A stretch of 64,000 nucleotides of DNA from Leptidea sinapis (Eukaryota; Arthropoda; Insecta; Lepidoptera; Pieridae). Where the stretch lies: positions 10,961,001 through 11,025,000 of the forward strand of contig NC_066312.1 in assembly GCF_905404315.1 (NCBI RefSeq). The letters run 5' to 3'. This document shows positions 20,521 to 32,304 of this stretch, one piece after another. A model generated the notes under the pieces. That model made no database searches and was not told where the DNA came from. It saw only the letters and a list, made by a program, of their open reading frames with translations. Position numbers and translations under genes: made by a program. Within the stretch, counting starts at the first letter, position 1, and each line of letters opens with the position of its first letter.

Positions 20521-20755
20521 AGAGCCTACGGATCTCGTCATTTCTGAATCGATCTCGCAGAGAAAGTCCGAACATAGCCCTCTCCTTTGCCCTCTGAGTG
20601 ACAATGAGCTTTCTCATCAGGCCCATAGTTAGCGAAGACGTCTGCGTACCGTAAGTCAGCACTGGAACACAGAGACACTGCGGTATTTGGGAGTAGAAAA
20701 TTTTAGCTTCCCGAACGCTGCCCATCCGAGTTGGATTCAACGAGTGACCTTAATC
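20521..20755 (-). pseudogene. RTE-type LINE fragment (LINE-C)
   Basis: The minus-strand protein reads NPTRMGSVREAKIFYSQIPQ, then VLTYGTQTSSLTMGLMRKLI, TQRAKERAMFGLSLRDRFRN and DEIRRLY. This matches the stretch after the polymerase core in RTE-like endonuclease-reverse transcriptases, where Y-G-x-x-T-W-x-L-T and RAMLGVSLRDRIRNEEIR are usual. The neighbouring SINE abuts it exactly at the EIRR position. Catalytic domains are missing. Family knowledge is from memory. Confidence 0.75.
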
Positions 20756-21818
20756 CATAACTTAAAAATATACCATAATCTTTCTAACTTTATCTTATTA
20801 ATATTTTATTCCGAAAGTTGGGTGTTTTAGTTCGTTGTGATAACTACAGTTGATATGTAACGTAGCAAATAGAAACAGAATTCCAAAAGAGACAACCCAT
20901 ACAAAACAAACAGTTCTATTTCGACGATATTAAAATGGTGCAAACGGTACACTTTTTGTATAAAAGCTATCATGGGCAGACGCGATCGTTCCAAACAAAA
21001 CCGTGTCCGGATTAGCGGAGTAAACGCTGAACCGGTAATTGCTCTAGCCAATTATAACATACCAACACAGTTACTTTACAACGACACATCCCGCACGTTT
21101 TTTAGTTCCCGAAAATTCCACCAATGTTTGCCCTTCGAGGTTCAATCTTTCTATCCGATTATTAAAACGGGGCTGTAACCGTTTATCTCGGATCCAAACT
21201 GATCAGAAATATTGGATTCAAAATTGCGCTGTAGAGAAAGTTTGCGCATAAAAGACGTTTTACAGACATGATCCGGAGTGAAATTGTGTGCTTTCGGATG
21301 CTACGTAGCCGCGATCGTATTCGCCCTATAATACTCGCCTAATTCTATAAAAGGCTTAAAGTGTCTCGTAGCAATAAAATTTCTTGTTGAATTCTCACTG
21401 CATTCAAGTAAAAGATGGTCGGAATTGCAAGTTATTTCCGTTGTTCGTTAACAAGTTTGAACGATTGTATTACACGAATTCGAAGCACCGTTAATGTATT
21501 CTCATACGATGCATAACAAGATTGCATGAATTTATCGAAAGATTATAAATGAATGTGTTAATGTGTATGAAACGCTAAATACCCTGTATTTATATTTAAA
21601 GAGTTTTTCCACAAAACTCATTAGTTTCACTGTTTGTAAATAACTAATAAATATTTTGGAACGAAAACATCTTTCGATGCTTTGAGCAGTTTCGCCATCT
21701 TAATGATAAAAATAAATGTAAAATGCAGCTAAATAAGGAACAGAGTGAATAGGTAAACTTTTCAGAGCAAAACATTTCGTCTAATATTTTTATTCATATG
21801 TATTTCTCATCATATTTT
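20756..21818. other. Anonymous sequence
   Basis: Overlapping 68-74 codon frames at 20827-21178 on both strands have no motif and are not called as genes. Confidence 0.4.
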
Positions 21819-21819
21819 T

Positions 21820-22046
21820 TTATGACAATAAGGGACGAGACGAACAGGACGTTCAGCAGATGGTAATTGATACGCCCTGCCCATTAAAATGCAGTACCGC
21901 TCAGGATTCTTGAAAAAGCCAAAAAATTGTCAAGTCTCATTTGCCCAGTAACTTCACTAGCTACGGCGCCCTTTAGACCGAAACACAGTAATGTTGTGTT
22001 ACCCATAATCTAGCCGGCATCCTGTGCAAAGGAGCTTCCCACTGCT
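21820..22046 (-). mobile_element. SL element with internal deletions
   Basis: Both ends are present (tail TTTTTATGACAATAAGGGAC at the left, head GCTTCCCACTG at the right). One arm of the large hairpin is lost, and so is the segment around the small hairpin. Confidence 0.8.
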
Positions 22047-22299
22047 ACTGTCCAAATTACAATCTTTCAACGCCCTTAAATAAGTAAAGAACGTAAAACT
22101 AAATAAATTACAAGTCTCTTAGCATTTATTCACATAACGGCCGCATAATAAAATAGCTCATAAATGTGTTTTTTCGTTGTATATTTATAACTCGCATTAA
22201 ATAGGCGAGTGTAGTAACACATTTCGTGTATACTTAATAGCTAACTATACACATAACAGTTTTGTTATAAAGTTGGTTTTGGCAATATATGTAATATAA

Positions 22300-22400
22300 T
22301 AAATTGAGACCCGGTTTATTAATTCTGTTATATTGCGAAAACTACTGCACCGATCGAAGAAAATATACCATAACATGAAGCGTGTTTCGGAGAAGGTTTA
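22300..22400 (+). repeat. Dispersed repeat P, left part, interrupted by a MITE
   Basis: TGCGAAAACTACTGCACCGA and GTGTTTCGGAGAAGGTTTA align with ACAAAAACTACTGAGCCTAT and ATTCGGAAAAGGTTA at 60210-60290. The repeat resumes at 22684. Confidence 0.6.
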
Positions 22401-22683
22401 ACGGCCGTTCCCAATATACTATTTACAGATAGTATATCAATAATCTGAAACTGTCCCAATATATCTCCGATAAGTCATTCTTACAGCCTTATATTGGGAC
22501 GCGTGAATTGAAATTTCCATACAAACTTCTATCGCTGGTAAGTTAGCGTCGTCCCATTGACAGACAACGTGTACGGACGGATGAGGTTAGTTACTGTCGA
22601 TAAGCATATTGGGACAGAAAAGTCAACGATAGTTACGATTTTTATCTCAAGTAAGAGATAGACTGAATATTGGGAACGGCCGT
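22401..22683. mobile_element. MITE with ACGGCCGTTCCC termini
   Basis: Perfect 17-base terminal inverted repeats: ACGGCCGTTCCCAATAT at the left and its reverse complement at the right. They are flanked by TA (22399-22400 and 22684-22685). The word CCCAATAT or its complement occurs five times in 283 bases (both ends, near 22456, 22490 and 22607), like subterminal binding sites for a transposase. No coding capacity. TA would suggest Tc1/mariner, and TTA/TAA PIF/Harbinger; the sequence does not settle it. Confidence 0.85.
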
Positions 22684-22995
22684 TAGGTACTGCGATAACT
22701 AATCCGGAACCTATATTTTTTGATATAGAAATACCTATATTTGAACATTACTTACATATGTCAATTCTTAACAAATTAAAAGACCAGTAATATCATTTTA
22801 AGTCTCTTTAACACATTTATGGTCTTAGATATTTTAATTTAATTTTTTATTAACTATATTTAAACTAAGCTTACCGGAATTTACTTTTATAATTAAGTTA
22901 ACAAAGGGTTTTCCCAAAAAGTGAATTTGTAAATTCTTATGAGAAATAAATTCTTTAACCGTAACCGTAACCGTAATTCATACAATGAGCGGGCG
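22684..22995 (+). repeat. Dispersed repeat P, right part
   Basis: Continues the repeat interrupted at 22400 (TACTGCGATAACTAATCCGG) and ends with TTCATACAATGAGCGGGCGC, shared with 60405-60422. It includes CCGTAA repeated three times near 22957. Confidence 0.6.
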
Positions 22996-23034
22996 CGTGG
23001 TATAAAATATAATATACAATAAGCTGATAGTTTA

Positions 23035-23425
23035 TTAAAGAGAGTTTGAATTGCTTGTACGTCATTGGGCGATTTTCAAAATGGTCCTAGATAATGTACA
23101 AAACAAACGTGTTACGAAATTTAAGATAATTGTTAAATTACGTTTGTGTGTTTAAGGTTACTTTAACATAAATGATTTTCAAAATGATACCACAGACTGT
23201 GAATGGGGCAAACACCCTCAGGCTATTTAATAATATATGTTTATTGTACGATATTACATATTTTGTAACGAAATAAAAAAAAGCCCGCTGAGTTTTATTG
23301 CGCCCGTTCTTCTCAGGTCTGAGGCACTATTTCCAATGGGTGGTAGTTTTTGCCGTTGCATAAGTGATTTTAAATCCTATTTTGAATTAAAAATATTTTA
23401 TTTTCAATTTGGGAGAGTACTTACT
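23035..23425 (+). pseudogene. LINE-A 3' end, decayed coding part and UTR
   Basis: The nucleotides correspond to the last third of the LINE-A C-terminal region (AATGTACAAAACAAACGTGT, TTTGTGTG, AATGATTTTC). They are followed by the UTR blocks CCGCTGAGTTTTATTGCGCC, CTTCTCAGGTCTGAGGCAC, GGTGGTAGTTTTTGCC and AAATCCTATTTTGAATTAAA. Frameshifts and stops destroy the reading frame. Confidence 0.75.
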
Positions 23426-24220
23426 TTGGCAGACTGAAGTGTCAAAGGCTTCAGGCACATAATGATGTTCTTTCAAAAACTTTAATAAATACACTCAAAA
23501 ATATAATTATTTTCCTTGCCCAATATTATATACTTAGCCTGTAAATACGTGAGGGCTCCCATTATCATCACCTTAAAATTATCCGGAAAATTAGAAAAGA
23601 TCGTCACTATTAATTTTTATTTCCATTTAACTTAATTCAATTAGGTTTAAGCGAAGCGCTCTTGGATGGTCATTATAAAATACATTTCTTTTAAATTACT
23701 GAATCTATCATATTTTCGGAAAAAGTAGAGCTCATTAGAAGAAAATACAAGAACAAAATCAACGGCCACCCTTTTAAATCAAATACAATATTTACAAAGG
23801 CTTTAATAAATAACAAATTATACTGTAAGGCACTGCATCAAATTTATGAATCATGTGCAAAGTTAAAAACGTTTTAAATATCAAATATTTCACAAAACTA
23901 AATAAAGTAAAACAAATAAGAACTGTGTAAATATAATCTGAATGATGTTTCAAATGTTAAATATTTCATAGAAAGTAATTAAGGAATAAACTGTATAAAT
24001 ACAAAGTTCTGTACATTGGATGCATCAAACTCTAGAGATTGAATTCGTTGTTTGTGTAAGGATGCTTCGTAAACATGATGTGATTACTCTCATAATTAGT
24101 ATTCCGTATTTACCGTATTGCAGCTATAAAGTTGAAATTGTGTAGTCTCCTCCTATAATATGTAGATTCCTAAATACTGTTTTATGGTGTTATCTAATTT
24201 TATTAGATAATTATCATTCA
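23426..24220. other. Anonymous AT-rich sequence
   Basis: A hairpin TTATCTAAT-TTT-ATTAGATAA (24190-24210) lies in the RTE 3' tail region. Nothing else recognised. Confidence 0.4.
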
Positions 24221-24225
24221 TTATT

Positions 24226-24495
24226 TCAGCCGGAAGACGTCCACTGCTGGATAAAGGCATCCCACAAAGATCGCCATGACGATCGCTCTTGCGCTGCCCT
24301 CATCCAATGTATTCCGGCGATCTTGACCAGATCGTTCCGTCCATCTAGTGTGGGCCCTACCAACACTACGTCTTCTGATACCTGGTCGCCATTCAAGGAC
24401 TTTACTGCCACAACGACCATCTGTCCGTCGGCTATGTACACTGTCCACTGTTATTTCAGTTTCGCAAGCAGCTGCGCTAAGTAAGTGACTTTGAT
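24226..24495 (-). pseudogene. RTE-type LINE C-terminus (LINE-C), 3' half
   Basis: The minus-strand frames read VTYLAQLLAKLK, stop, QWTVYIA; then by frameshift TDGRCGSKVLEWRPGIRRRS, VGRAHTRW, DLVKIAGIHWMRAAQERSSW and RSLWDAFIQQWTSSG, with a stop at 24226-24228. This is the extreme C-terminus of RTE-like LINE polyproteins, usually ending W-x-x-LGEAYVQQW. At least one stop and one frameshift are present. The upstream part of the same copy continues at 24771 beyond an inserted SL element. Confidence 0.8.
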
Positions 24496-24770
24496 TTTTT
24501 TTTTATGAATATAAGGGAAGAGACGAGCAGGAGGTTCAGCTGATGGTAATTGAAATTATCTTGAAAAACCCAAAAATTCTGAGTGGTACTACAATTGCGC
24601 TCGTCACCTTGAGACATACGTTGTTAAGTCTTATAGTAATTTCACTAGCTACGGCGCCCTTCAGACCGAAACACAGTAATGTTTACACATTACTGCTTCA
24701 CGACAGAAATAGGTACCATTGTGGTACCCATAATCTAGTAGGCTTCCTGTGCAAAGGTGCCTCCCACTGG
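24496..24770 (-). mobile_element. SL element inserted inside the RTE LINE
   Basis: Poly-T (the A-tail in reverse) starts at 24496 and the head ends CCTCCCACTGG at 24770. LINE-C sequence lies on both sides. The related LINE-C copy at 36003-36085 runs without a break through the same place, which fixes both ends of SL: head CCAGTGGGAGG and tail TTCATAAAA. One arm of the large hairpin is lost. Confidence 0.85.
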
Positions 24771-25012
24771 TTCTCCTACGGATCTCCTCATTTCAGATTT
24801 AATCTCTGAACATAGCCCTCTTCATTGCCTTCGAGCGACCATGAGCTTTCTCATAAGCCCCATAGTTAGCTACCACGTCTGCGATCCGTATTTCATCTCT
24901 AGCAACACACCTAAGTCTTCAGATATTGTGGTATTTGGGACGAGAAGATTTTACGGAGCTTCCCGAACGCTGCCCATTCGAATTGGATTCCATGAGTTTT
25001 CCCCAAAATTGT
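24771..25012 (-). pseudogene. RTE-type LINE (LINE-C), 5' half of the split copy
   Basis: The minus strand resembles 20521-20755: NPIRMGSVREA, then a frame-shifted LTMGLMRKLMV stretch and NEEIRRR at the break. It holds several stops. Together with 24226-24495 it forms one truncated copy. Confidence 0.75.
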
Positions 25013-26184
25013 ACTTGTCTAACTGGATTATTTGTCGAAGGTAGACCTACACGTCAACAATTTTGAGAGCAGAGTTCCCAAGTATTACCGTTTGTTATGT
25101 TCTTAACTGACAGATTTTAAGAACTCGCATTTTCCCCCATATTGTCTAGATTTCAGTTTCTAAGCCTAAGAAGTTATGCTTTAGCATGAATAGTCCTTCT
25201 AGATAAAGCATTTCTTAATCCAATAAAAGCAAGTCTGACTTTTATCAACTTTAAAACTACGCGAGTACGTTTCATGTAACATAGTATCTATAGTCGTGTT
25301 AACTTTCGGACATTTAAATGATATAATAAATTAACATTATCGTCGACTGCCGACAAAATTGTTTTCAAGCCTGGCGCTGCTTATTTCATTAACGCTCACA
25401 TATTATATCTCTGGCGTTCAGTGAATTATGTACCGGCATAGTATTGTATTATATTTATTTTATAGTGGGTGCTACTACTCTACAACTCATACAGTAGTTC
25501 CTTTTTAATTACTATTATGACAGGATATTGATATTAGGTGAACATCATTAAAGCTTATTTCCTTTGTAATTTTAGGGACTTTTCATGTTTGACCATTGAG
25601 CAACATCTTTCAGTTTCATCACTGCTGGTTTATTAATTTTTTCTACAGTGTTACCGAGCCGATGTAATTTAAGGACCTTCAAACTTGGAGCATACACTTT
25701 GAGGACCCCACCCGGGTGTCGAACTGATTTGCAAATGTATGAAGTAATTTCAACGATACTGTGCGAACCGTCCCAACACTGGAAATTTTACCCTCGCAAG
25801 ATGAGAAAGGGACAGGCCGTCATATTAGTAACGTTAGAGTGACGTCAGATCCAGGCAAACTGAGAACAACCGCAGCTAACATCACGCACATTTTAATTTG
25901 ACAAGGTTCCATCACTGTTTAAACCCGCTGGTCGTTCGGGGTGATAAAATAGACTCGGTTAGCGTATTATAATAAAAGGCTTAAGACAGCACGATAGAGG
26001 TGAAATCTTTATTAATGTCTTGTGTGCTAGCTTTATAACAGCGTACTAAACGGTGGTCTCATGCCGTTGCCATATGGCAACGTGAGCAGACAGGAAGTTA
26101 GGTAATGTAATCATCGTAATACAAAAGAATTATTATCAAAATTACATTCGTTGAATAATGCAATAAAAGCTTCATTCATTCATT
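25013..26184. other. Anonymous sequence
   Basis: A 64-codon frame at 25648-25842 lies in a GC-richer patch but shows no motif. No gene called. Confidence 0.35.
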
Positions 26185-26236
26185 CAAGGTCTCATTAGCC
26201 CAGTTATTTCACTAGCTACGGCGCCTGTGGAATCCT
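26185..26236 (-). mobile_element. SL element fragment
   Basis: Only GGTCTCATTAGCCCAGTTAT and TTCACTAGCTACGGCGCC survive. Confidence 0.65.
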
Positions 26237-26998
26237 GTGCTTCAATGAAGAATTTTTGGGTTCAGTCAACCGAAGTTGAGGAACCTGCCCTTCACAGGAT
26301 TAAGGCCACGATACTATTCAATCCTAGTAATATAAAAACTTGCATATAAAATAGTTAGTTTCCGTATCAAAAACGATATGATGTAAATAAAGAAGAAAAA
26401 TATAATCGCTTTGATGTAAATCAAACAGAAAAAGAGAGGCCGCAATTGGTCCAACATTTGTATCAAATATTGACCATCGTTCGACACGTACGATTTTACC
26501 GGGGAAAAACATTCGCAAACAAAATGATTACGCTTCGAACGGAGAGCGAAGCGCGAACGATATAGTTCACAAATTAGTTCGCAGGCAAAAAATTAATTGA
26601 ACCAACAGTTCGCACAGAGGGCATGATGTATTAACATTTATTGGTGTACAAATTAAAGATAGCTCGTACATATATCGCCGGCGGTGATATACCCGCGACC
26701 AATTTTTACCCGAAACAATATACGGTATTATTAAATCGTTCGCTAATCGGTGGCGAAACTTTATAAATGACCGTTTTTTAATTTGTAATAAAAACGTTGC
26801 GTTCCCGTTCGAGCCTTGATCGATACGAAATTATTGTCAATAAATTACATTTGTAGCGTCGAGTGTTGAATTTATCGTACTGTATTTTCATGGATTATTT
26901 GTATTTATACAAATAAATTGGCTATACAAATACGACGATTACGTACTTACGAAGTACTTACAATGTAACATAGATGTACCTACTCAATATTTATTGGT
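26237..26998. other. Anonymous sequence
   Basis: Nothing recognised. Confidence 0.4.
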
Positions 26999-26999
26999 A

Positions 27000-27182
27000 G
27001 ATTTTAAGTGGCAGCTGATGAAACCTTATTTCATGGGACTTCAATGTACAAGCTAACTATGGAATGAGCGATATTTCAAGAACGATGTGCCATCCACCTT
27101 AAATGACCGGAAAGTGAAGAATGTGGGCGGAGGTGATCACTTAACATCTGACAACCCGTACGCTCGTTTGTGTTAAATCTTG
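27000..27182 (+). mobile_element. LINE-B 3' end, heavily decayed
   Basis: GAATGTGGGCGGAGGTGATC, ACTTAACATCTGACAACCCG and TACGCTCGTTTGT are the 3' end of LINE-B as seen at 61680-61738. The coding part before it is only faintly recognisable. Confidence 0.55.
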
Positions 27183-27960
27183 GTCGGTGGCATAGGAGGG
27201 GTCGTTCCTTACCATAAAATTTTGGCGATTTTTGGTCGATACAGTCACGCTCGAGACCGGTGCTAATATTTGAGGCGTTTTTACAAACCTTTTAATAAAA
27301 CATTAAGGCTGATACAGTTTCTATGAAAATTGCATCTAGCTAGTACCATATTCCGTAAAAAATACTACACTAGATCTAAACATATAATAAAATATGTAAG
27401 AAAGTGAAAATTGTGCTTTTTTTAAAGAATACTTATATAGTGTACTAGAATACTGAATCCAAAAAGCACTTTAAGCAATTAATTATTTTCTTATTTTTTC
27501 GCTTATTTGTTTTTCTGTGTAAAAGTGCGAAACGTAAAAACTACTGAAATTTTTATTTTACATTAATATTATGTCGTAATAAAACTACCTTACACTCAAC
27601 AGAGAACAATAATACACAAACGTAAATGAATTGCGGTAAGAACTATGTTTGTTCGTTTGTAATTTTATATAATAAGTTTTTAAAAATTAGATTTAGTGTT
27701 TAATTTTATTAATAATTATAAATGCTTTGAAGTCATATTGTAATTAGTTTCAAGTATTGATATTATGTCATATAGTACATTCTTAGTTTTCTCTTAGTTG
27801 TTTATAATATGCGACGAGTGTAGTACACGGTAAAATCCGAATGGGTTTATATTTGTACTTAAATTTAAGTAAATTGTAAAATACTTCTTTTGTGTGTAAA
27901 ATAAATAAAATAAAAAATTAAACAGCGTTCGGGACAACATACTATCGCGTTAGATATAGG
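27183..27960. other. Anonymous AT-rich sequence
   Basis: Nothing recognised. Confidence 0.4.
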
Positions 27961-27964
27961 CAAA

Positions 27965-28016
27965 GTATTTTATTGTTCCGTGGCGTCCACGCGGATGACG
28001 TCGCGGCACCAGCTAG
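27965..28016 (+). mobile_element. Helitron 3' terminus
   Basis: CACGCGGATGACGTCGCGG forms the terminal hairpin, then CACCAG and CTAG (28013-28016) followed by T. Same terminal type as 1520-1548. The 5' end of the element was not found. Confidence 0.55.
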
Positions 28017-28400
28017 TAACAAATTAAGATCATGTAAGGTGAATATTTTCATGCCACTTTACTTTCCACCACGATTATTATTAAGTAGTAGTATAAGGAT
28101 AAATGATGCATTTTCGGCCCAGTTGTCACATCACTACGACACTACTTGGTACTACATCTTTATTACAGGTATATAAATCTTAAGGTATATGTACCAAATT
28201 AAAATTCAAAGTAAATAGGCTTATTATAAATGTGATATAAATAAGTCCCAGACAAGCGCGCTCGGGCTCTCAAACTTTATTTAATTAAGATGTAATAAAG
28301 GCATATTTCGATTATTCGGTAAAAATAAATTTATAGTTTATTAAAAAAGAAAAGATAAAACGATAAAAGAAAATATATAACATATTTGTAAAAAACAATA
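28017..28400. other. Anonymous AT-rich sequence
   Basis: Nothing recognised. Confidence 0.4.
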
Positions 28401-28575
28401 TTACAAATATAAATATAAAAAATAGAGTCCCGCCGGCGTTGGTTCACTACAATTCCGCCGGTGGTTAGGGTGACAGACTGAGGAACTTCCGCACAATGCG
28501 TGCCGTTCCCAAAATAGTTGCTTTCTGTAACTGACCTTTTATCCAGTTATTAAGTGAGAGCCTCTTGAGATGATG
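28401..28575 (-). pseudogene. LINE-F ORF C-terminus and 3' UTR (tentative)
   Basis: The minus strand encodes LNNWIKGQLQKATILGTARI followed by VRKFLSLSP and a stop at 28465-28467. I recall closely similar endings (Q-x-Q-K-A-x-I-L-G-TARIVR-x-FLSL) in lepidopteran mobile-element proteins, but cannot name the clade with certainty. The downstream part (GGACTCTATTTTTTATATTT on the minus strand) would be its 3' UTR. Fewer than 40 codons remain. Confidence 0.45.
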
Positions 28576-28576
28576 G

Positions 28577-28593
28577 AATTAATTAATTAATTA

Positions 28594-28632
<39 letters not shown>

Positions 28633-28634
28633 TT
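28577..28634. repeat. (TTAA)n(TTA)n microsatellite
   Basis: About five TTAA units pass directly into about thirteen TTA units. Confidence 0.9.
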
Positions 28635-30060
28635 AGTTAACCCGACGTTTCAAAATCTTCCTGCAAATTCTAATGTAAAAACACACTTACAATTACACGC
28701 GTTTTAATCCTTCAAAAAGTGTTTTACATAAATGATATTTCCGTTCTCAAGTATTCAAACTCAAGAGAACTATAACTTGTTATGTACTTTGTAAAGTTTC
28801 CCTTAATTAGTTAAAATCAGCTTAAGTCTGAGTCATACACATAGAACCAACCAAGCGGTACTTTCTTAAGCTCACGAGTATGTAAGCGCTAATTAATTGC
28901 TTATATAAGTTCTAAATAAACAAGAGATGAACTTATGTTTGAACATAAGAGCCATTCTCTTACGATACAGCGTTTAGTGATGCTCTAAGTAACGGTCAAG
29001 TACAGTTTACCCAAACGTAACCCGTCTAATAGATACTAAACAATCCCATTGTCTGAGTCAATACATCCATAACTTTGAGATCACCGAAATCAGCCCTACA
29101 AATAATTGGAAAATCTTTAATATTATCAAAATGTAAACATAATTTTTGGCAAGTAACGGATGTTAATTGCAATGAATTAGAGTCGGAAGCAACGGACACG
29201 AATGGTTTACACAAAATGCAATTATAATTGATTGATGTGTCCCAACACAATTATTGCAAGTATAATTGAATTACGATTTGTGAATAGTTTACACGCGCGG
29301 TGTGTGTTGCGTTCATAAACGTCTACGTCTGGAGCCGTGACATCTCAATCTAAACTCCGGAACAGAGGGTGTCCGAGTCGAATTTATGCACGTCAACTTG
29401 AACAAAAAAGAGGCCTCGCCCTCCGCTTTCCCTCCGATAGCCCTCCGCTTGCCTCCCTCCGACCGAGCTCGTGTATTTTTTACATTTGCACCGACGTAAC
29501 TTTGCTATGGGACGACTTTTGCATTTTTCACAGTTTTGTAGTGCTATGTTATGTAATTTATATGTACTCGCCGTTCCGAATTGAACATAACCGTTACGTG
29601 ATAAATTTTTCTAACAGAACCTTGAAATATATTTTTCCAAATGCAACAAACGCTAAAGCATCACGTTTTACTTGTTTCGTGTTTTTGCCTCAATACATTT
29701 TTCGTAATTTATAAGTGGATTTACATTTTATTACTGCTATTTCTCAAAGAATTAATAAATTAGATCAAAATATTTTTTATTCGCTAGTTTTTTCTACCGC
29801 AGAGCGCCACTTGATTAGGAAACGGTGATAAATTAGATTTATTGTTGAGAAAAAAAATGACATCAATTTTGAATATTTCATTGGAACTATTAATGATGTT
29901 ACGACGAGTTCTATCATTGTCACGTTTCAAACACTAATAATTCGGTAACTGAGAGAGATAGTTGCTCAAACAACACACATATAAAAATTAGAAATCCCTG
30001 ACTTTCGTAAGAAAACTATTATATTTAATTGGGCGCATGTCTAACACAGATCTATTCGAA
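28635..30060. other. Anonymous sequence, one GC-richer patch
   Basis: 29290-29480 is GC-richer and pyrimidine-rich on the plus strand (CCTCCGCTTTCCCTCCGATA near 29418). A 125-codon frame at 29337-29714 starts there but becomes AT-rich and has no motif. No gene called. Confidence 0.35.
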
Positions 30061-30063
30061 TGA

Positions 30064-30349
30064 TCAGGGATTCAGTGCTCTATAAACGGCTAGCGTAGAG
30101 ACGTCCCTTCATTGTGTGTCTTCTACCGCATCTATGACGGGGAGCGTTCCAATGAACTGTTTGACCTGATTTCTGCCGCCGATCCATCTTCACACGACAC
30201 ACCACAAATTAGAATATCAACCACACCATCTGAATATGTGGCGTTCCTCCACAGTGCGGTTTTCAAGGAACTTACTTACATGTAAAACCAACGTGTTTGC
30301 GGGACGTTACGACGTGCGCTCGTTTTCCTACTCTTGCAAAAAAAAAAAC
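30064..30349 (+). pseudogene. LINE-B C-terminal fragment with deletions
   Basis: CAGTGCTCTATAAACGGCTA, CATTGTGTGTCTTCTACCGC, GACGGGGAGCGTTCC and GTGCGGTTTTCAAGGA match LINE-B at 61325-61540. The end is CGCTCGTTTTCCTAC plus an A-run (30340-30349). A block between the last coding part and the tail is missing and the frame is broken. Confidence 0.75.
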
Positions 30350-30529
30350 TAATTGTCAAAGTTTTATAAGTCTACGTAAAAAATAAAAATCAATAACATA
30401 TTTGATGGGTGATAGTTTTACATCTTTATTTAAATATATAGTTGAAAATAGAAATAGGCAGTAATGTTATTTCTTCATGGTTATAAGCTGTAACAGCAAA
30501 TCGTGAATAGTATAAACAATAATCACTCG

Positions 30530-30745
30530 GGTAACAGAAAATTTATTGAAGACTTTGCGAAAATCCATAATTATCCAAAAAATGTTTTGAGTTTTCTTTA
30601 GTGTTAATTCCGCCAATATTTGTCTTTAAGCAATTCGACACGTGTTTCTCCTCTACACGAGGCATCCTTAGGACATGTTGACTCGCCAAACGCACGAGAC
30701 ATGGAGTCTCAGTCTCATAGCCAGTGTTTGGCGAGTAACTCTAAC
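30530..30745 (+). repeat. Dispersed repeat S, copy 1
   Basis: GAGTTTTCTTTAGTGTTAAT, TCCGCCAATATTTG, CGACACGTGTTTCTCCTCTA and CACGAGGCATCCTTAGGAC recur at 58695-58840 in the same order. GTTTGGCGAG occurs at the right end and its complement near 30683, so the right part can fold back. Class unknown. Confidence 0.65.
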
Positions 30746-32300
30746 TAACACTCGGGTAATGTAAAATATTGGAATGAGCAATTCGGAAAATAGTACAGTA
30801 GTGATTATTCTTATACCAAAACAACTACTTCTTGCTGTTTTGACATCTGCCATCATTTCAAATCATAACCAAGGCACTGTTAACATAGGTTCCTACTACC
30901 CGGTTACATTACCTCTGGACCTAAAGTCGATGACGTCACATCGTCGTTTTGTTACGGTGTGCAAAACAAGCATCACCGGGATATTATCATTAATAAATAA
31001 AACGATTTATTTTTACAGTATTACAGTTTAATGTAGAGGAGTTGTATTGTGATGCTGATTTTTATAATTACACTGATGAAAATTCAATTAAAAAATCTGG
31101 GTTTGGTTAAAAATGTAATTATTTTTCTGGCAGTACTATAATAGCGACACAGAACAACAGAACTATTACCAATAAAAGTCAAAACTAAACAAAGAAAACT
31201 TCAAAAACATAGCAGCGATAGCATGAAAATATACATAACGGTAATGAAACTGATAACCGTACTGACACAACAGGAAGAGCGCGAGGGGGTGAAAGGGGAA
31301 AGGGAGGGGGCTTCACGTTCCAGCGAGATCAAGAGTTAATGTGGCCGTGTTGTATAGAGTTATGGTAAAGTAAATACTAAATTGAAAAGTTGAAATTATC
31401 TGAGAAATTCTGTCTTGTACCGAAGCTGAGTTTCTCAATAGGCGCTGGGTGTTAATGTTAGGTGAACTAACAATACTCTCCTTCCTGTGAAACTGTGTTC
31501 AAAAACGATTAAGCAAGACTTATTATAATGTAAAGCTTTACCATGAAAGACGAATATACGTAGCAGTTTGAAAGTCAGTTAGAAATCACCGGCGATAAAA
31601 GTGACTAAAACTTCTGTAATAACCGTTTTGTGTCCATACCCACCCCCAGCTATGATGACTGCAAGTACAAATTTATTCGCTGATCATTCGGCCTTTACGT
31701 CGAGCACGTCCCATTAGCGTTTTCCATTAGTCCCACTTTTACTTTTTTCCAATACTTCGGGTGTTGCTCAGCTTATACGAGTACAAACCAGCAATGTTTT
31801 GGAATGTTTAGCAATATTATAAAACTGACGAAATTTTTTGCTTGTATTAACACACTCAACTAAAATTTTCAAATTTAAACAATTATTTTTGTATATTATG
31901 CATGTCTAAGCAAATACAAATACTTTATGATATATCTTGTTATAAGTCCATATGAACCTGAAATTATGGTATTCGTAAACAAACACACTTTCAGTCGAAT
32001 TTTATTAAAATAATTTGCTTGCCTCTCAAGGATTGAGTCTTACTGAACCGAGGGAAAATCAATAGTTTGTAATACAACAGGGGATTATAAATCGGGATTA
32101 AAAATTGTCGATTAATTTTCTACTTAATTTTTTGATTCAGTAATAATTCACACGTACGAGTATTGCTTTATTTATCAGTATAAAAGGACTAGCATTTATG
32201 TGGTTAAACACATATTCATTTATTGCGCTATCGTACACAAAAAATACAATTTATATTACATAAGAAAATTTAACACTTCAGAACTATTACAATTATTTTA
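30746..32300. other. Anonymous sequence
   Basis: A purine-rich patch lies at about 31270-31310. No gene seen. Confidence 0.4.
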
Positions 32301-32304
32301 CATT

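Noticed and set aside
29337..29714. 125-codon frame as a gene
   Set aside because: GC content falls along the frame and no family feature appears. The GC-richer start may be regulatory but was not supported.
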